The notes: generated by a model from the sequence alone, not told the origin. Positions 44,206-54,338 are shown, counted from the first letter of the stretch. The stretch is 64,000 nucleotides of DNA from Pseudomonas sp. JAI120 (GCF_014207255.1 NZ_JACHCZ010000001.1:1104592-1168591), one strand, 5' to 3'. Made by a program: numbers and translations.

Positions 44206-44540
44206 TAAAAAATAATTTGATTTTTTATACCGGTGCGGCCGTTCGAAAGCAAGTAGTGACACACCGCTATGCTATCCAAAGCCTTTGCCAATGGGCACTT
44301 TGAGGGCAGTCCCAGGTATTTTGGCAGCCCACCACACCGACGGGTGAAATCATTTCAAAGCGTAAAACCGCTCTACACCCACGGCTGGCGAAGCGCGGGG
44401 AACCCGGTTAGTATTCAAACAATATTTTAAAAACAAGAAATAAAACCAGTCCGAGACGCGAACCAGCTAGCTCCCGAACTTGTTACAAAGATTTACAAAG
44501 GGGGCAGGACGGCGGCGTCGAGACTGCAGGCGTAGTCACG
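44206..44540. promoter_or_regulatory. Divergent TetR/ABC-exporter intergenic region
   Basis: AT-rich gap with no gene. It holds the second AAACAATATTT box at 44417-44427 (plus strand), so each divergent gene has one copy oriented with its own transcription. These may be TetR half-sites or promoter elements. Confidence 0.4.
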
Positions 44541-45241
<701 letters not shown>

Positions 45242-45245
<4 letters not shown>

Positions 45246-46441
45246 GCCTGCGGGTCGAACAGAGCTTCAGCCAATTGCTGCATGAAGCCTTCGTCAGCCT
45301 GCGCACCCTGGGCAAGCGCTCGGTCCTGGCCCTGCTGGGCATCGTCATCGGCAGTTCGTCGGTGGTGGCGCTGATCAATATCGGCCATAACGCGGCGGTG
45401 GATGCCGCGATGATTTTCAAGGACATGGGCACCGACACCCTGGTCGCCCAGTTCCCGCCCAAGGGCAGCAGCACCGTGCCGACGCCCGCGAAGCTCGACT
45501 TGGACGCCGTGCGCCAGGCCGTGCCGGGCATTGCCCATATCGGCGCACTGACCTTGTTCAGCGGGCCCATCGTGTTCCATGGCCGCACCACCAACGCCAA
45601 CCTCGTCGGCAGCACACCGGACATCCAGGCGGCGATGCGCCTGGTGGTACGGCAGGGGCGCTTCCTGTCGAGCTTCGACGCCAACGAAACCTACGGCGTG
45701 ATCGGTGACCAGGTGGCCCAGGCCCTCGGAACGCCGGGCGATCCGCTGCAACTGGGCGACCGCGTGCGCATCAACGACTACCTGTTCCTGGTGGTGGGCA
45801 TTCTGCAGAACCAGCCCAGGGCAATGCTGATGCCGGTACAGGCCAACGATTCGTTGTTCATTCCCGCCGAAGGCATGCGCCGCATCTATGCCATGCCGCA
45901 GATCGGCAATGTGATCATCCGCGCCGCGCCCGGTCAGGACATGGAGCGCATTGCCAAGGAAGCCGCCAGCGCCTTGCAGACCCAGCTCACCGACCACACT
46001 GTCGACATCCAGGTGCCCCAGCAAATGATCGACGGCATGACCCGGCAAAGCCGCACGTTCGCCTACCTGCTGCTGGCCCTCGGCGCCATCTCCCTGGTCG
46101 GCGGCGGTGTGGGGGTGATGAATGTGATGCTGATGAACGTATCGGAGCGCCGTCGTGAGATCGGCATTCGCATGGCCCTGGGCGCTCGCCAGCGCGACAT
46201 CCGCAACCTGTTCCTGCTCGAAGCCGTTACCCTCACCGCCGTCGGCGCGCTGTGCGGCGCGGTACTCGGGATGACCGCCGCGTGGCTCTATGCCTGGCTG
46301 TCGGGCTGGCTATTTGACCTGGCCGCTGCCGCCCTGCCCCTGGGGGTGGGCAGTACGTTGCTGGTGGGCCTGTTCTTTGGCATCTACCCGGCTGTCTCGG
46401 CCTCACGGTTGCAGCCGGTGGAGGCCCTGCGTGATGAATAA
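45242..46441 (+). CDS. ABC exporter permease, MacB/FtsX type
   Basis: A 399-residue protein with the MacB architecture: one N-terminal helix (KRSVLALLGIVIGSSSVVAL), a large periplasmic domain (residues about 45-270), and three C-terminal helices with the conserved GVMNVMLMNVSERRREIGIR loop. With the ATPase it would drive a mechanotransmission-type exporter. Its stop overlaps the next gene by 8 bp. Confidence 0.92.
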
Positions 46442-47912
46442 ATGGCTCTGGCTACTCGCGCTGATCAGCCTGCCCGTCGGGGCGGCCGATGTGGTCATCA
46501 AGCCGTCGGCGCCGAGTACCACCCGCAGCGGTTACGACCGGGGCGTGTCCTTGAATGCCCAGGTCACCACCATGACCCTGGGTGACGCCGTGTACCTGGG
46601 CCTGCGCAACAACCCGGCGATCCGCAGCGCTTACCTGCAGCGGGTCGCGCAGAAATTCGACCTGCGTGTCGCCGAAGACGTGTTCAACCCCAAGCTCACC
46701 CTCAACAGCTATTACCGCAGCACCCGCGGCTCCCAGGACAGTGCGCGCAATGCCAACGTGGCGCCGGCCACCAGTTTGCTCAGTGAGTACGGCACCCGCT
46801 TGAGCATGGCCTGGACCCAGCAATTGAACAACGCCGACCGCGCCGGCCGTTACCGCAGCGACGGCCTCGACCTGGCGATCATCCAGCCGTTGATGCGCGG
46901 TGCCGGCTGGGACGCCACCACCGCACCGCTGCGCCTGTCACGCCTGTCGGAGCAGGCCAACCGCCTGAACCTCAAGGCGACCGTGGCGCAAACCATCAGC
47001 CAGATCATCGCCACCTACCGCGAACTGCTGCGGGCCCAGGAGCAACTGAGCATCGTGCAGGACGCCCTCAAGCGCTCCGGCACGCTGCTTGAAGTGAACA
47101 AGGCGTTGATCAGCGCCGGGCGCATGGCCGAGTTCGAAATCGTGCAGACCGAAGCCGACATCGCCACCCAGCAACTGGGCGTCGAAGAAGCGCAGAACCA
47201 ACTGGACACCAGCCGCCTCGCCCTGCTGCGCCTGCTGGCCCTGGACCTGTCCACACCGATTCGCGCCAGCGAAGCCCTGGAGGCCAAACCCATGCAGATC
47301 GACAAACGCCAGGCTTTCAATCTGGCGCAGACCCAGCAACCGGAATACCTCGCCGCCCTGCTCGGCAGCCAGCAGGCCGACCTCAACCTGGTGATCGCCA
47401 AGGACTCCGGGCGCTGGCAGGTGGACCTGGTGGCCGGCGCGAACCAGATACGCGACGCCTACAATAACGACGGCGGCAGCACCAACAACCGCACCTGGGA
47501 CAGCTACGCCGGGGTGCAGGTGCAGATCCCCATCGGCGACATCAGCACACGCCAGGCCGAAGTGCGTGCGCGGGTCAACGTGGAGGACCAGGAGATCCGC
47601 ATCACCGACGCCCGCCAGGAACTGGAGCGCAGCGTCAACGACGTGGTGCGCGACCTCGGCACCCGCTGGCGCCAGTATGAAATCTCCCAGCGCGCGGTGG
47701 AGTTGTCGCGGCGCAAGATCGAGATCGAACGGGAAAAGCTCAGCGCCGGGCGCTCCACCAACTTCCAGGTGCTGAGTTTCGAGACCGACCTGCGCAATGC
47801 CGAAAACGCACAGCTCAACGCGCTGATCGCTTATTTGAACGCCCAGACCCAGCTCGACTTGACCCTGGGCATGACGCTGGAAAGTTGGGAAATCGCCCTC
47901 AATGACTATTAA
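46434..47912 (+). CDS. TolC-family outer-membrane efflux protein
   Basis: A 492-residue exported protein with signal peptide (MNKWLWLLALISLPVGAADV) and two OEP repeats rich in long coiled-coil helices (ATYRELLRAQEQLSIVQDAL; RKIEIEREKLSAGRSTNFQV). It should form the trimeric outer-membrane channel for the adjacent exporter. I chose ATG 46434, overlapping the permease stop. The in-frame sequence upstream is permease DNA read in another frame. Confidence 0.9.
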   Translation: MNKWLWLLALISLPVGAADVVIKPSAPSTTRSGYDRGVSLNAQVTTMTLGDAVYLGLRNNPAIRSAYLQRVAQKFDLRVAEDVFNPKLTLNSYYRSTRGSQDSARNANVAPATSLLSEYGTRLSMAWTQQLNNADRAGRYRSDGLDLAIIQPLMRGAGWDATTAPLRLSRLSEQANRLNLKATVAQTISQIIATYRELLRAQEQLSIVQDALKRSGTLLEVNKALISAGRMAEFEIVQTEADIATQQLGVEEAQNQLDTSRLALLRLLALDLSTPIRASEALEAKPMQIDKRQAFNLAQTQQPEYLAALLGSQQADLNLVIAKDSGRWQVDLVAGANQIRDAYNNDGGSTNNRTWDSYAGVQVQIPIGDISTRQAEVRARVNVEDQEIRITDARQELERSVNDVVRDLGTRWRQYEISQRAVELSRRKIEIEREKLSAGRSTNFQVLSFETDLRNAENAQLNALIAYLNAQTQLDLTLGMTLESWEIALNDY

Positions 47913-49143
47913 ACAGAAAGGCCTGCTGGGCGCTGTATTGATCGTGCTGCTGGCGGGCGCCGGGCTGGCCCTGCGCAGCCCGGCCGAAGGCCCGGCTGCC
48001 ACCGGCGAGCAATGGCTGGCGGTCAAGCCCGACCCGCTGGTGCACCAGATCGGCCTGGTGGGCAAGATCGAACCCGACACCACCCTCACCCTCACCGCGC
48101 CGTTCGACGGCAATGTGCAGGCCAACCTGGTGGAGCAAGGCCAGCGAGTCGAGGCCGGCCAGGTCCTGCTGCGCATGGACCCGGCCACCCTTGAAGTACA
48201 ATTGCGCGACGCCCTCTCCGCCCAGCTCAAGGCAAGGCGCACCGTGCAGGAAATGCAGGACTGGGACAGCGGCCCCACCGTCAGCCGTGCGCGCCGCAGC
48301 CTGCGCACCGCCGAGATGACCGCCGGCAACACCCAGCGCAAACTCATCGAAAGCGAAAATCTGTTCAAGCGCGGCATCATCCCGCGCAACGAGCTGGACG
48401 ACCTCAAGCAACAGACCCAGCAACAGCAGCTGGACCTCGCCTCTGCCCGCAGCGAACTGCAGCAGGCCCTTGATCAGGGCAAGGGCGAGTACCGCCAGAT
48501 CGCCGACATGGAACTGACCAACGCCACAGTGAAATACGAGGCCTTGCGCACCCTGCTCGAAGGCAAAGAGGTGAAGGCGCCGTTCTCCGGCATCGTGGTG
48601 CCCGCGCCCGGCAATAATGCGCCCCAAGGCGGCAACGCGAACGCGCCCATTCAGGCCGGCAGCAGGGTCAGCCAGGGCCAGGTGCTATTCGGCCTGGCCA
48701 ATATCGAGCGGCTGAAGATCGTCGCCAAGGTCTCCGAGCTGGACATCAACCAGTTGCACCAGGGCCAGGCGGTGGAAGTGCTGGGCGATGGTTTTGACGG
48801 CGAACGGCTGAGCGGCTCGGTGAGCGTGGTCAGCGGCCTGGCGATTGCCGGCGACAGCCAGGGCAGCGCGCAGTTTCCGGTGACCCTGTCGATCCCCAGG
48901 CTGACCCCGCAACAGTTGCAGCGCGTGCGGCTGGGGATGAGTGCGCGATTGACCATCGTCACTTACAACAACGCGCAGGCGATGGTGATTCCGAGCGAGG
49001 CAATCCAGGCGGATAGGACGGTGGAGTATCGAGAAACGATGGATAAGCCGGTGGAGCGCGTGAAGGTGACCACCGGGCAATCGACGCCGCAGGGGGTGGA
49101 AGTGTTCGGCCTAAAACCCGGCTTCGTAAAGACCTCAAGATAA
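47902..49143 (+). CDS. Periplasmic adaptor (HlyD/MacA-type)
   Basis: A 413-residue adaptor with one N-terminal anchor helix (GLLGAVLIVLLAGAGLAL). A lipoyl half-motif (APFDGNVQANLVEQGQRVEA), a coiled-coil hairpin (residues about 100-215), the second lipoyl half (VKAPFSGIVV) and a beta-barrel follow. It should bridge the permease and the TolC-like channel. It overlaps the channel gene by 11 bp and is last in the operon, unlike the usual macA-macB order. Confidence 0.91.
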   Translation: MTIKQKGLLGAVLIVLLAGAGLALRSPAEGPAATGEQWLAVKPDPLVHQIGLVGKIEPDTTLTLTAPFDGNVQANLVEQGQRVEAGQVLLRMDPATLEVQLRDALSAQLKARRTVQEMQDWDSGPTVSRARRSLRTAEMTAGNTQRKLIESENLFKRGIIPRNELDDLKQQTQQQQLDLASARSELQQALDQGKGEYRQIADMELTNATVKYEALRTLLEGKEVKAPFSGIVVPAPGNNAPQGGNANAPIQAGSRVSQGQVLFGLANIERLKIVAKVSELDINQLHQGQAVEVLGDGFDGERLSGSVSVVSGLAIAGDSQGSAQFPVTLSIPRLTPQQLQRVRLGMSARLTIVTYNNAQAMVIPSEAIQADRTVEYRETMDKPVERVKVTTGQSTPQGVEVFGLKPGFVKTSR

Positions 49144-49151
49144 ATAGAGAT

Positions 49152-49165
49152 CCCCTCCCACATTT
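49152..49165. repeat. Half-REP remnant
   Basis: CCCCTCCCACATTT matches one outer REP end without a partner, at the junction between the convergent adaptor gene and the FAD gene. Confidence 0.45.
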
Positions 49166-50558
49166 AGAAATGCGCCAACTTCGATGCCAATGCCTTGGCC
49201 TGAAGGGCAACATCCGTTACCGCCGTGCTCTCCCACCACATCCCCCTCAACGGCGGGCCCATGGCGAACAATCGCGCGCTGACCTGGCCCTGGGCATCCA
49301 GCACTGCGCCGGAGGTGTCCGCCGCAATCCCCAACGCCAACGGCCCGGGCGTGATCAGCCCGCGCTTGAGCAACTGCTGCGGCAACGGCCGGGCCACGCG
49401 GCGCCAGTCGTATTCGATGCCGCTGGAGTTGATCAGCGCTGCGCCCGATACCTGAGTGATCGCCTGTTCGCCCCGATAACGCAAACGAATGGTCACGCCC
49501 TCACCCGCAGGCTCCAGCCCCTTGAACGACGCCGCACGAATCCGCAACCGCCCCTCTTCATGCAGCCTTGCCACCAACTGCGCACTCAACGGCGGCGAGC
49601 GGTGGTGATGGCTTTCCCACCAGGGCCGTACATGCCGCACGAACTGACGTTTCTGGCCCTCGCTGGCCTGGCTCCACAAACGCCCGATATGGGCGCGCAC
49701 CGTGTCCAGTGGCGCCTGCCAATCGATACCCTGCGCCAGCGCCAGGCGGCATTGGCGACGCACCTCGCGCAGCAGTTTCCGCGGGCTGCGCAAGGCGTGG
49801 TCAGCGGCGAGGAAATCGTCCCAGCCCGGCGGTTGCCGGCGCACATGGGGCAACAAACCGTGGCGTGAAAACACCTCGATGGGCCCACGGTGCCCGGCCT
49901 GTTCCAGGGACACCACGGCGTCCACCATGGTCAACCCGGAGCCGATGATCAGCACGGGCGCCTGCGGGTCGAGGTGGGTCATGGCCTGCACGTCCCAGGG
50001 GTCCACGGCGGCGGCGTTCAACCCGCTGGATTCGGTCTGCGGCGTGCGCGCCGCCGGGAACATGCCGGTGGCCAACACCGCGTGGGCACCACGCAGTTGT
50101 TGGCCATTGTCGAGGGTCAGCAACACTGAGTCGTCGCCAACTTGCAGGTCGACGACTTCGGCGCGGATATGCTCGACGGTGGACGCCGACAACGCCTTGG
50201 CTTCAGCCAGCCGTTGCTGCGCATACAGGCCAAAAATCCCGCGTGGCGGGAACAGTTCGCTGATGGGCACGTGCTGCTGGTCCGACTCGGGCCAACCGCC
50301 GGCGCCGATGTAGTCGGTGAGCCATTGGGTCAGGTCATCGGCATTGTCCGGGTCGACGCTCATGCGCGCGGCATTGCCGTTCAGGGTGTGGCCCAGTTCG
50401 ACGGCGCTGTAGGCCTCGCCACGCCCGAGTTCGGCGCGCGGTTCGATCACCAGGATCCGGCGCTGCCCAGGCAGGCGCAGCAGTTGCACCGCCAGCATCG
50501 TGCCGCTCAGGCCGCCGCCGATGATCAGGACATCAGCGTTGCGGAGGGATTCAGTCAT
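49164..50558 (-). CDS. FAD/NAD(P)-binding oxidoreductase-like protein
   Basis: A 464-residue flavoprotein. It has an N-terminal Rossmann motif (DVLIIGGGLSGTMLAVQLLR), a second nucleotide motif (VLIIGSGLTMVDAVVSLEQA), and ATGMFP preceding the middle. This is the NAD_binding_9/HI0933-like type found near sulfur and siderophore genes; no substrate can be assigned. I chose ATG 50558, 9 bases after AAGG; the ATG at 50564 is only 3 bases from it. It is 12 bp downstream of the livF remnant. Confidence 0.82.
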   Translation of the reverse strand: MTESLRNADVLIIGGGLSGTMLAVQLLRLPGQRRILVIEPRAELGRGEAYSAVELGHTLNGNAARMSVDPDNADDLTQWLTDYIGAGGWPESDQQHVPISELFPPRGIFGLYAQQRLAEAKALSASTVEHIRAEVVDLQVGDDSVLLTLDNGQQLRGAHAVLATGMFPAARTPQTESSGLNAAAVDPWDVQAMTHLDPQAPVLIIGSGLTMVDAVVSLEQAGHRGPIEVFSRHGLLPHVRRQPPGWDDFLAADHALRSPRKLLREVRRQCRLALAQGIDWQAPLDTVRAHIGRLWSQASEGQKRQFVRHVRPWWESHHHRSPPLSAQLVARLHEEGRLRIRAASFKGLEPAGEGVTIRLRYRGEQAITQVSGAALINSSGIEYDWRRVARPLPQQLLKRGLITPGPLALGIAADTSGAVLDAQGQVSARLFAMGPPLRGMWWESTAVTDVALQAKALASKLAHF

Positions 50559-50570
50559 GCACATTCGCCT

Positions 50571-51189
50571 TTACTGTTTACCCAGATAAATATCGTGCAA
50601 ATCGCCCCGCGCCAACAGCTCGGCGGCGCTGCCACTCAAGGCCACGCGCCCAGTATCCAGCACGTAGCCCTGGGACGCATAGTTGAGCGCGACGTGGATG
50701 TTCTGCTCGGCGATCAGGAAGCTCACCTGCTGCTCGCGGTTGAGCTGCGCGATGATCTCGAAGATCTCCTGCACGATCATAGGCGCCAAACCCATGGACG
50801 GCTCGTCGAGCAGTACCAAAGTAGGATGGGTCATCAATGCGCGGCCAATGGCGACCATTTGCTGCTCGCCGCCGGACGTCAGGCCGGCGCGGGTGTGACG
50901 TTTGGTCTTGAGCCGGGGGAACCAGGCGTAGATGCGCTCCAGGTCTTGCTCCATGGCCTTGCGGCTCAGGCGCCGCACAAAGCCGCCGCTGCGCAGGTTG
51001 TCTTCCACGGTGAGCTGGCCGAATACATGGCGGCCTTCCAGCACATGCACCATGCCCTGGCGCACGCGCTGGCTGGGGTCGACGCCGGCGTATTCGAGCA
51101 GGCCCCGGCTGACCTCGGCGCGTTCGGCACGCAAGTTGTGCCCAGTGTTGCAGGTGTTCCAGGAGGGCCGTTGGTTCGTGCACGCTCAT
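50571..51189 (-). pseudogene. livF: Branched-chain-amino-acid-type ABC ATPase, internally deleted
   Basis: The C-terminal 185 codons read as a LivF-type ATPase with signature LTSGGEQQMVAIGRAL, Walker B LVLLDEPSMGLAP and switch His, ending LHDIYLGKQ. A start with good ribosome site (ATG 51189, AGGAG upstream) begins MSVHEPTALLEHLQ in another frame. Roughly 60 codons, including all of Walker A, are missing between them, and the frame shifts at the joint near 51134-51150. So ATP binding is lost. No permease or binding-protein genes remain nearby. Confidence 0.8.
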
Positions 51190-51263
51190 AGGGGGTTGCT
51201 CCTATTGGGGGGTGTGCGTGCGGTGGTCCGCTGGTTTGATTATTTGGATCGACACGGGACAAC

Positions 51264-51367
51264 TGTGGGAGGGGCGGTGCGACGATTCGACTTGCTCCCG
51301 ATGGCGGTGGGTCAGTTAGAACACCTTTGACTGAGCCACCGCTATCGGGAGCAAGCCCCCTCCCACA
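51264..51367. repeat. REPIN overlapping the 3' end of the monooxygenase gene
   Basis: Outer arms TGTGGGAGGGG and CCCCCTCCCACA enclose inner inverted segments GCTCCCGATGGCGGTGG and CCACCGCTATCGGGAGC. The right half lies inside the reading frame ending at 51316. Confidence 0.85.
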
Positions 51368-52749
51368 TTGGTTTTTTGTATCCCAAATAAATTGCGGTAG
51401 CCCGCGCCCGGGTGGTTCGCGCCCAACCTTGCACCGTCGCCAAACAACTTCTCGCGCAACGTGCCCTGGGCGTATTCGGTCTTGTACACGCCACGCTTCT
51501 GCAATTCCGGCACCAGCCACTCGACGGCGTCGATAAAGGTTTCGTGGGTCAGTGCATAGGCGAGGTTGAAGCCGTCGACGTCAGTCTCTTCGACCCACTC
51601 CTGCAACAGGTCCGCCACGGTTTCCGGGCCACCGACGAACAGTGGGCCAAAGCCGCCGATACCGACCCAATCGGCCAGTTCGTTGGGCGTCCAGACCTTG
51701 TTCGGATCCGCCGTGGAGAAAGCTTCCACCGCCGATTGAATCGCATTGGTGTGCACGTGCTTGAGCGGTTCATCCGGCTTGAACTGACTGAAATCGATCC
51801 CGGTCCAGCCGGAGATCAGCGCCATCGCGCCTTCATAGCTGACGTAGGATTTGTACTCGTCAAACTTGGCCTTGGCCTTGGCGTCGGTCTCATCGACGAT
51901 CACCGTCTGCAAGTTGAAGATCAGGATTTTCTTCGGGTCGCGCCCGGCCTCGGCCGCACGGCGGCGGATGTCGGCGACGGTCTTTCTCAGCAGCACCTTG
52001 GACGGCGCGGCAACGAACACGCATTCGGCCTGCTCGGCGGCGAACTGCTTGCCACGGCTGGAGGCACCGGCCTGGTACAGCACCGGCGTGCGCTGCGGCG
52101 AGGGTTCGCACAGGTGGATGCCGGGCACCTGGAAATGTTTACCGACGTGGCGAATTTCGTGGATCTTGCTCGGGTCGCTGAAAATCCGACGTTCGCGGTC
52201 GCGCAGTACCGCGCCCTCTTCCCAACTGCCCTCCCAGAGCTTGTAGCAGACCTCCAGGTATTCCTCGGCGTAGTCGTAGCGTGCGTCGTGTTCGGTCTGG
52301 GCTTTCTGGCCAAGGTTCTTGGCGCCGCTTTCCAGGTAGGAGGTGACGATGTTCCAGCCGATGCGGCCCTTGGTCAGGTGGTCGAGGGTCGAGAGACGGC
52401 GGGCAAACGGATACGGGTGCTCGAACGACAGCGACGCGGTCAGGCCAAAACCCAGGTGCTCGGTGACCAGCGCCATGGGCGCGATCAGCGACAACGGATC
52501 GTTGACCGGCACCTGGGTCGCCTGGCGAATCGCCGCGTCACCATTGCCGTTGTACACGTCGTAGATGCCCAGCACGTCGGCGATAAACAGGCCGTCGAAC
52601 TTGCCGCGCTCAAGAATCTTCGCCAGGTCGGTCCAGTACTCAAGGTCCTTGTACTGCCACGAGCGATCACGCGGATGCGCCCACAGGCCCGGCGATTGGT
52701 GGCCGACACAGTTCATGTCGAAGGCGTTCAAGCGGATTTCACGGGACAT
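51316..52749 (-). CDS. FMN-dependent LLM-family monooxygenase (NtaA/SnaA/DszA type)
   Basis: Bacterial luciferase-like monooxygenase, 477 residues, which would use FMNH2 from a partner reductase to attack an organosulfur or related compound. Family segments: MNCVGHQSPGLWAHPRD, YWTDLAKILERGKFDGLFIA, TKGRIGWNIVTSYLESGAKN, YQAGASSRGKQFAAEQAE. I chose ATG 52749, sharing its A with the preceding TGA. The last 16 residues or so (GGGLLPIAVAQSKVF) are encoded by a REPIN, so the natural C-terminus has been altered. Confidence 0.88.
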   Translation of the reverse strand: MSREIRLNAFDMNCVGHQSPGLWAHPRDRSWQYKDLEYWTDLAKILERGKFDGLFIADVLGIYDVYNGNGDAAIRQATQVPVNDPLSLIAPMALVTEHLGFGLTASLSFEHPYPFARRLSTLDHLTKGRIGWNIVTSYLESGAKNLGQKAQTEHDARYDYAEEYLEVCYKLWEGSWEEGAVLRDRERRIFSDPSKIHEIRHVGKHFQVPGIHLCEPSPQRTPVLYQAGASSRGKQFAAEQAECVFVAAPSKVLLRKTVADIRRRAAEAGRDPKKILIFNLQTVIVDETDAKAKAKFDEYKSYVSYEGAMALISGWTGIDFSQFKPDEPLKHVHTNAIQSAVEAFSTADPNKVWTPNELADWVGIGGFGPLFVGGPETVADLLQEWVEETDVDGFNLAYALTHETFIDAVEWLVPELQKRGVYKTEYAQGTLREKLFGDGARLGANHPGAGYRNLFGIQKTNVGGGLLPIAVAQSKVF

Positions 52750-53075
52750 CACAGCACTCCGTTGAGGTGGTAGTTGCCGACGACCTGGTATTTCCAGCGC
52801 AACGGATCATCCAGGGTCGGTGGCAGCGCGGTGCGTTGGCCGGTCAGTTCGAATTCGGTGTTGCTGGCAAAGAGCAAGGCTTCGGCGGCGGCGATCTGCG
52901 CTTCGGTGACGGCGACCGGGCTTGGATCGGTTTCGGCGCGTTCAAACAAGACGGCCGCTACATCCACGCGAATCTGCCAATCGCCGAAGCGGCTGATCAC
53001 GTAGGGGTCGTCGCTTTTTTCGACAATGCGTCGGGTGCTTTCCAGCAATTGGCGCGCTTGATTCAGGGCAGTCAT
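52749..53075 (-). CDS. Free-standing acyl-CoA-dehydrogenase C-terminal-like domain
   Basis: A 108-residue protein whose C-terminal half (NTEFELTGQRTALPP, DDPLRWKYQVVGNYHLNGVL) matches the last part of the neighbouring SfnB (SKLFELAGTRSVTAK, HDPARWKYHLIGNYVLNGV). It lacks the FAD- and substrate-binding domains, so it cannot be an oxidase alone; it may be a partner of SfnB or of the monooxygenase. It sits 12 bp after sfnB and is coupled to the monooxygenase by TGATG. Confidence 0.75.
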   Translation of the reverse strand: MTALNQARQLLESTRRIVEKSDDPYVISRFGDWQIRVDVAAVLFERAETDPSPVAVTEAQIAAAEALLFASNTEFELTGQRTALPPTLDDPLRWKYQVVGNYHLNGVL

Positions 53076-53087
53076 GGATAAGGCTCC

Positions 53088-54284
53088 TCAGTTCCAGGCG
53101 TGGCGCGCAGGCTTGACGCCGTTAAGCACGTAATTGCCGATCAGGTGGTATTTCCAGCGGGCCGGGTCGTGCAGGGTGTGGGTCCGCGCGTTGCGCCAGA
53201 AGCGGTCGAGGTTGTGCTTGGCGGTGACCGAGCGGGTACCGGCCAGTTCGAAGAGTTTGCTGCTGGCGAGCAAAGCGGTTTCGGCCGACAGGACCTTGGC
53301 CTGGGCGACGACCAGCGAGGCCTGGGCGACGGTGTCTTCATTCGGTTCGGCGAGGGCCCGGTCGACGGCCAGACCGGCCTTGGCGAGGATCGCTTCGGTG
53401 CCGTGCACACGCCATTCCAGGTCGCCGATGGCGGCGATGGTGAACGGGTCCTGCCAACCGTGATCCTGCTGGCTGTCGATCCACGGACGGGCCTGGCGCG
53501 CGAAAATTTTTGCCTGCTCAAGGGCGCCGAGGGCAATGCCGGTGTCGACAGCAGCCTGGATGATTTGCGAAATCGGCCCATCGGCCGTGGGTTGGTCAAA
53601 CGCCAGGTGGGCGGGAATCACCGCGCTCAAGGGCACGGTCACGCCGTCGAGGGTCACGCCGCCGCTGGCGGTGGTGCGCTGGCCAAAGCCGTCCCAGTTG
53701 TCGATGACGGTAAGGCCTGGCGCATCACGCTCGACGAGGCCGATGAACGCCTGACCCTTTTCGTTATTACCCACGGTGGGCACGATATGCGCGAACAACG
53801 CGCCGGTGCAGTAGAACTTCTCGCCGTTGATTTGCGCGGTGTGGCCGTGAAAGCGGATCTGCGTATCGAAGGTGCCGGCGTTTTTGCTCTTGGCCTCGGA
53901 GAAGGCGTTACCGAAGCGATAACCCGCCAGGACCTTGCCGAAGTAGTGACGCTTTTGTTCCTCGGTGGCGGTTTGCAAGAGGATGTCCACCACACCCAGG
54001 TGGTTCTGCGGGATTTGCCCCAGGGACGGGTCGGCGGCGGAGATCAACTTGATCACCTCGGCCACCGTCACATAGGACACCTCGGCGCCGCCATAGGCCT
54101 TGGGAACGGTGATACCCCACAGGCCGCTGGCGGAAAATTCGTCAAGTTCGGCAACGGGCAGGCGACGCTCACGGTCACGCTCGCTGGCGTCGACGGCAAA
54201 GCGTTGGGCCAGGCGCTTGGCGACCTCGATGGCCTCCGCGTCCGAGCGGATGATATGGGCAGGTTGTTGAGGGTGGGCAGACAT
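53088..54284 (-). CDS. sfnB: SfnB-family sulfur acquisition oxidoreductase
   Basis: Acyl-CoA-dehydrogenase-like flavoprotein, 398 residues. SfnB proteins belong to SfnR-controlled sulfone/sulfonate utilisation in Pseudomonas. Visible parts are the N-terminal helical domain (GLWGITVPKAYGGAEVSYVT), a middle beta domain (RFGNAFSEAKSKNAGTFDTQ) and the C-terminal helical domain (RFWRNARTHTLHDPARWKYH). GGAG lies 7 bases before ATG 54284. It heads a cluster with the lone ACAD domain and the LLM monooxygenase, behind a sigma-54-like promoter. Confidence 0.9.
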   Translation of the reverse strand: MSAHPQQPAHIIRSDAEAIEVAKRLAQRFAVDASERDRERRLPVAELDEFSASGLWGITVPKAYGGAEVSYVTVAEVIKLISAADPSLGQIPQNHLGVVDILLQTATEEQKRHYFGKVLAGYRFGNAFSEAKSKNAGTFDTQIRFHGHTAQINGEKFYCTGALFAHIVPTVGNNEKGQAFIGLVERDAPGLTVIDNWDGFGQRTTASGGVTLDGVTVPLSAVIPAHLAFDQPTADGPISQIIQAAVDTGIALGALEQAKIFARQARPWIDSQQDHGWQDPFTIAAIGDLEWRVHGTEAILAKAGLAVDRALAEPNEDTVAQASLVVAQAKVLSAETALLASSKLFELAGTRSVTAKHNLDRFWRNARTHTLHDPARWKYHLIGNYVLNGVKPARHAWN

Positions 54285-54320
54285 GGGCCGACTCCAGGCT
54301 CCGATGGGATACTGGAGTGT

Positions 54321-54338
54321 TTGCAGGAGTCGTGCCTG
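54321..54338 (-). promoter_or_regulatory. Sigma-54 (-24/-12) promoter of sfnB
   Basis: On the minus strand AGGCACGACTCCTGCAAA matches TGGCACG-N4-TTGCA with the invariant GG and GC exactly 10 bases apart. Transcription would start about 27 bp before the sfnB ATG. SfnR, the known regulator of sfn genes, is a sigma-54 activator, which fits. Confidence 0.7.

Noticed and set aside
44432..44439. AACAAGAA, a Crc/Hfq-like catabolite-repression motif
   Set aside because: It lies about 100 bases before the exporter start, far from any ribosome site, in an AT-rich stretch where such a match is expected by chance.
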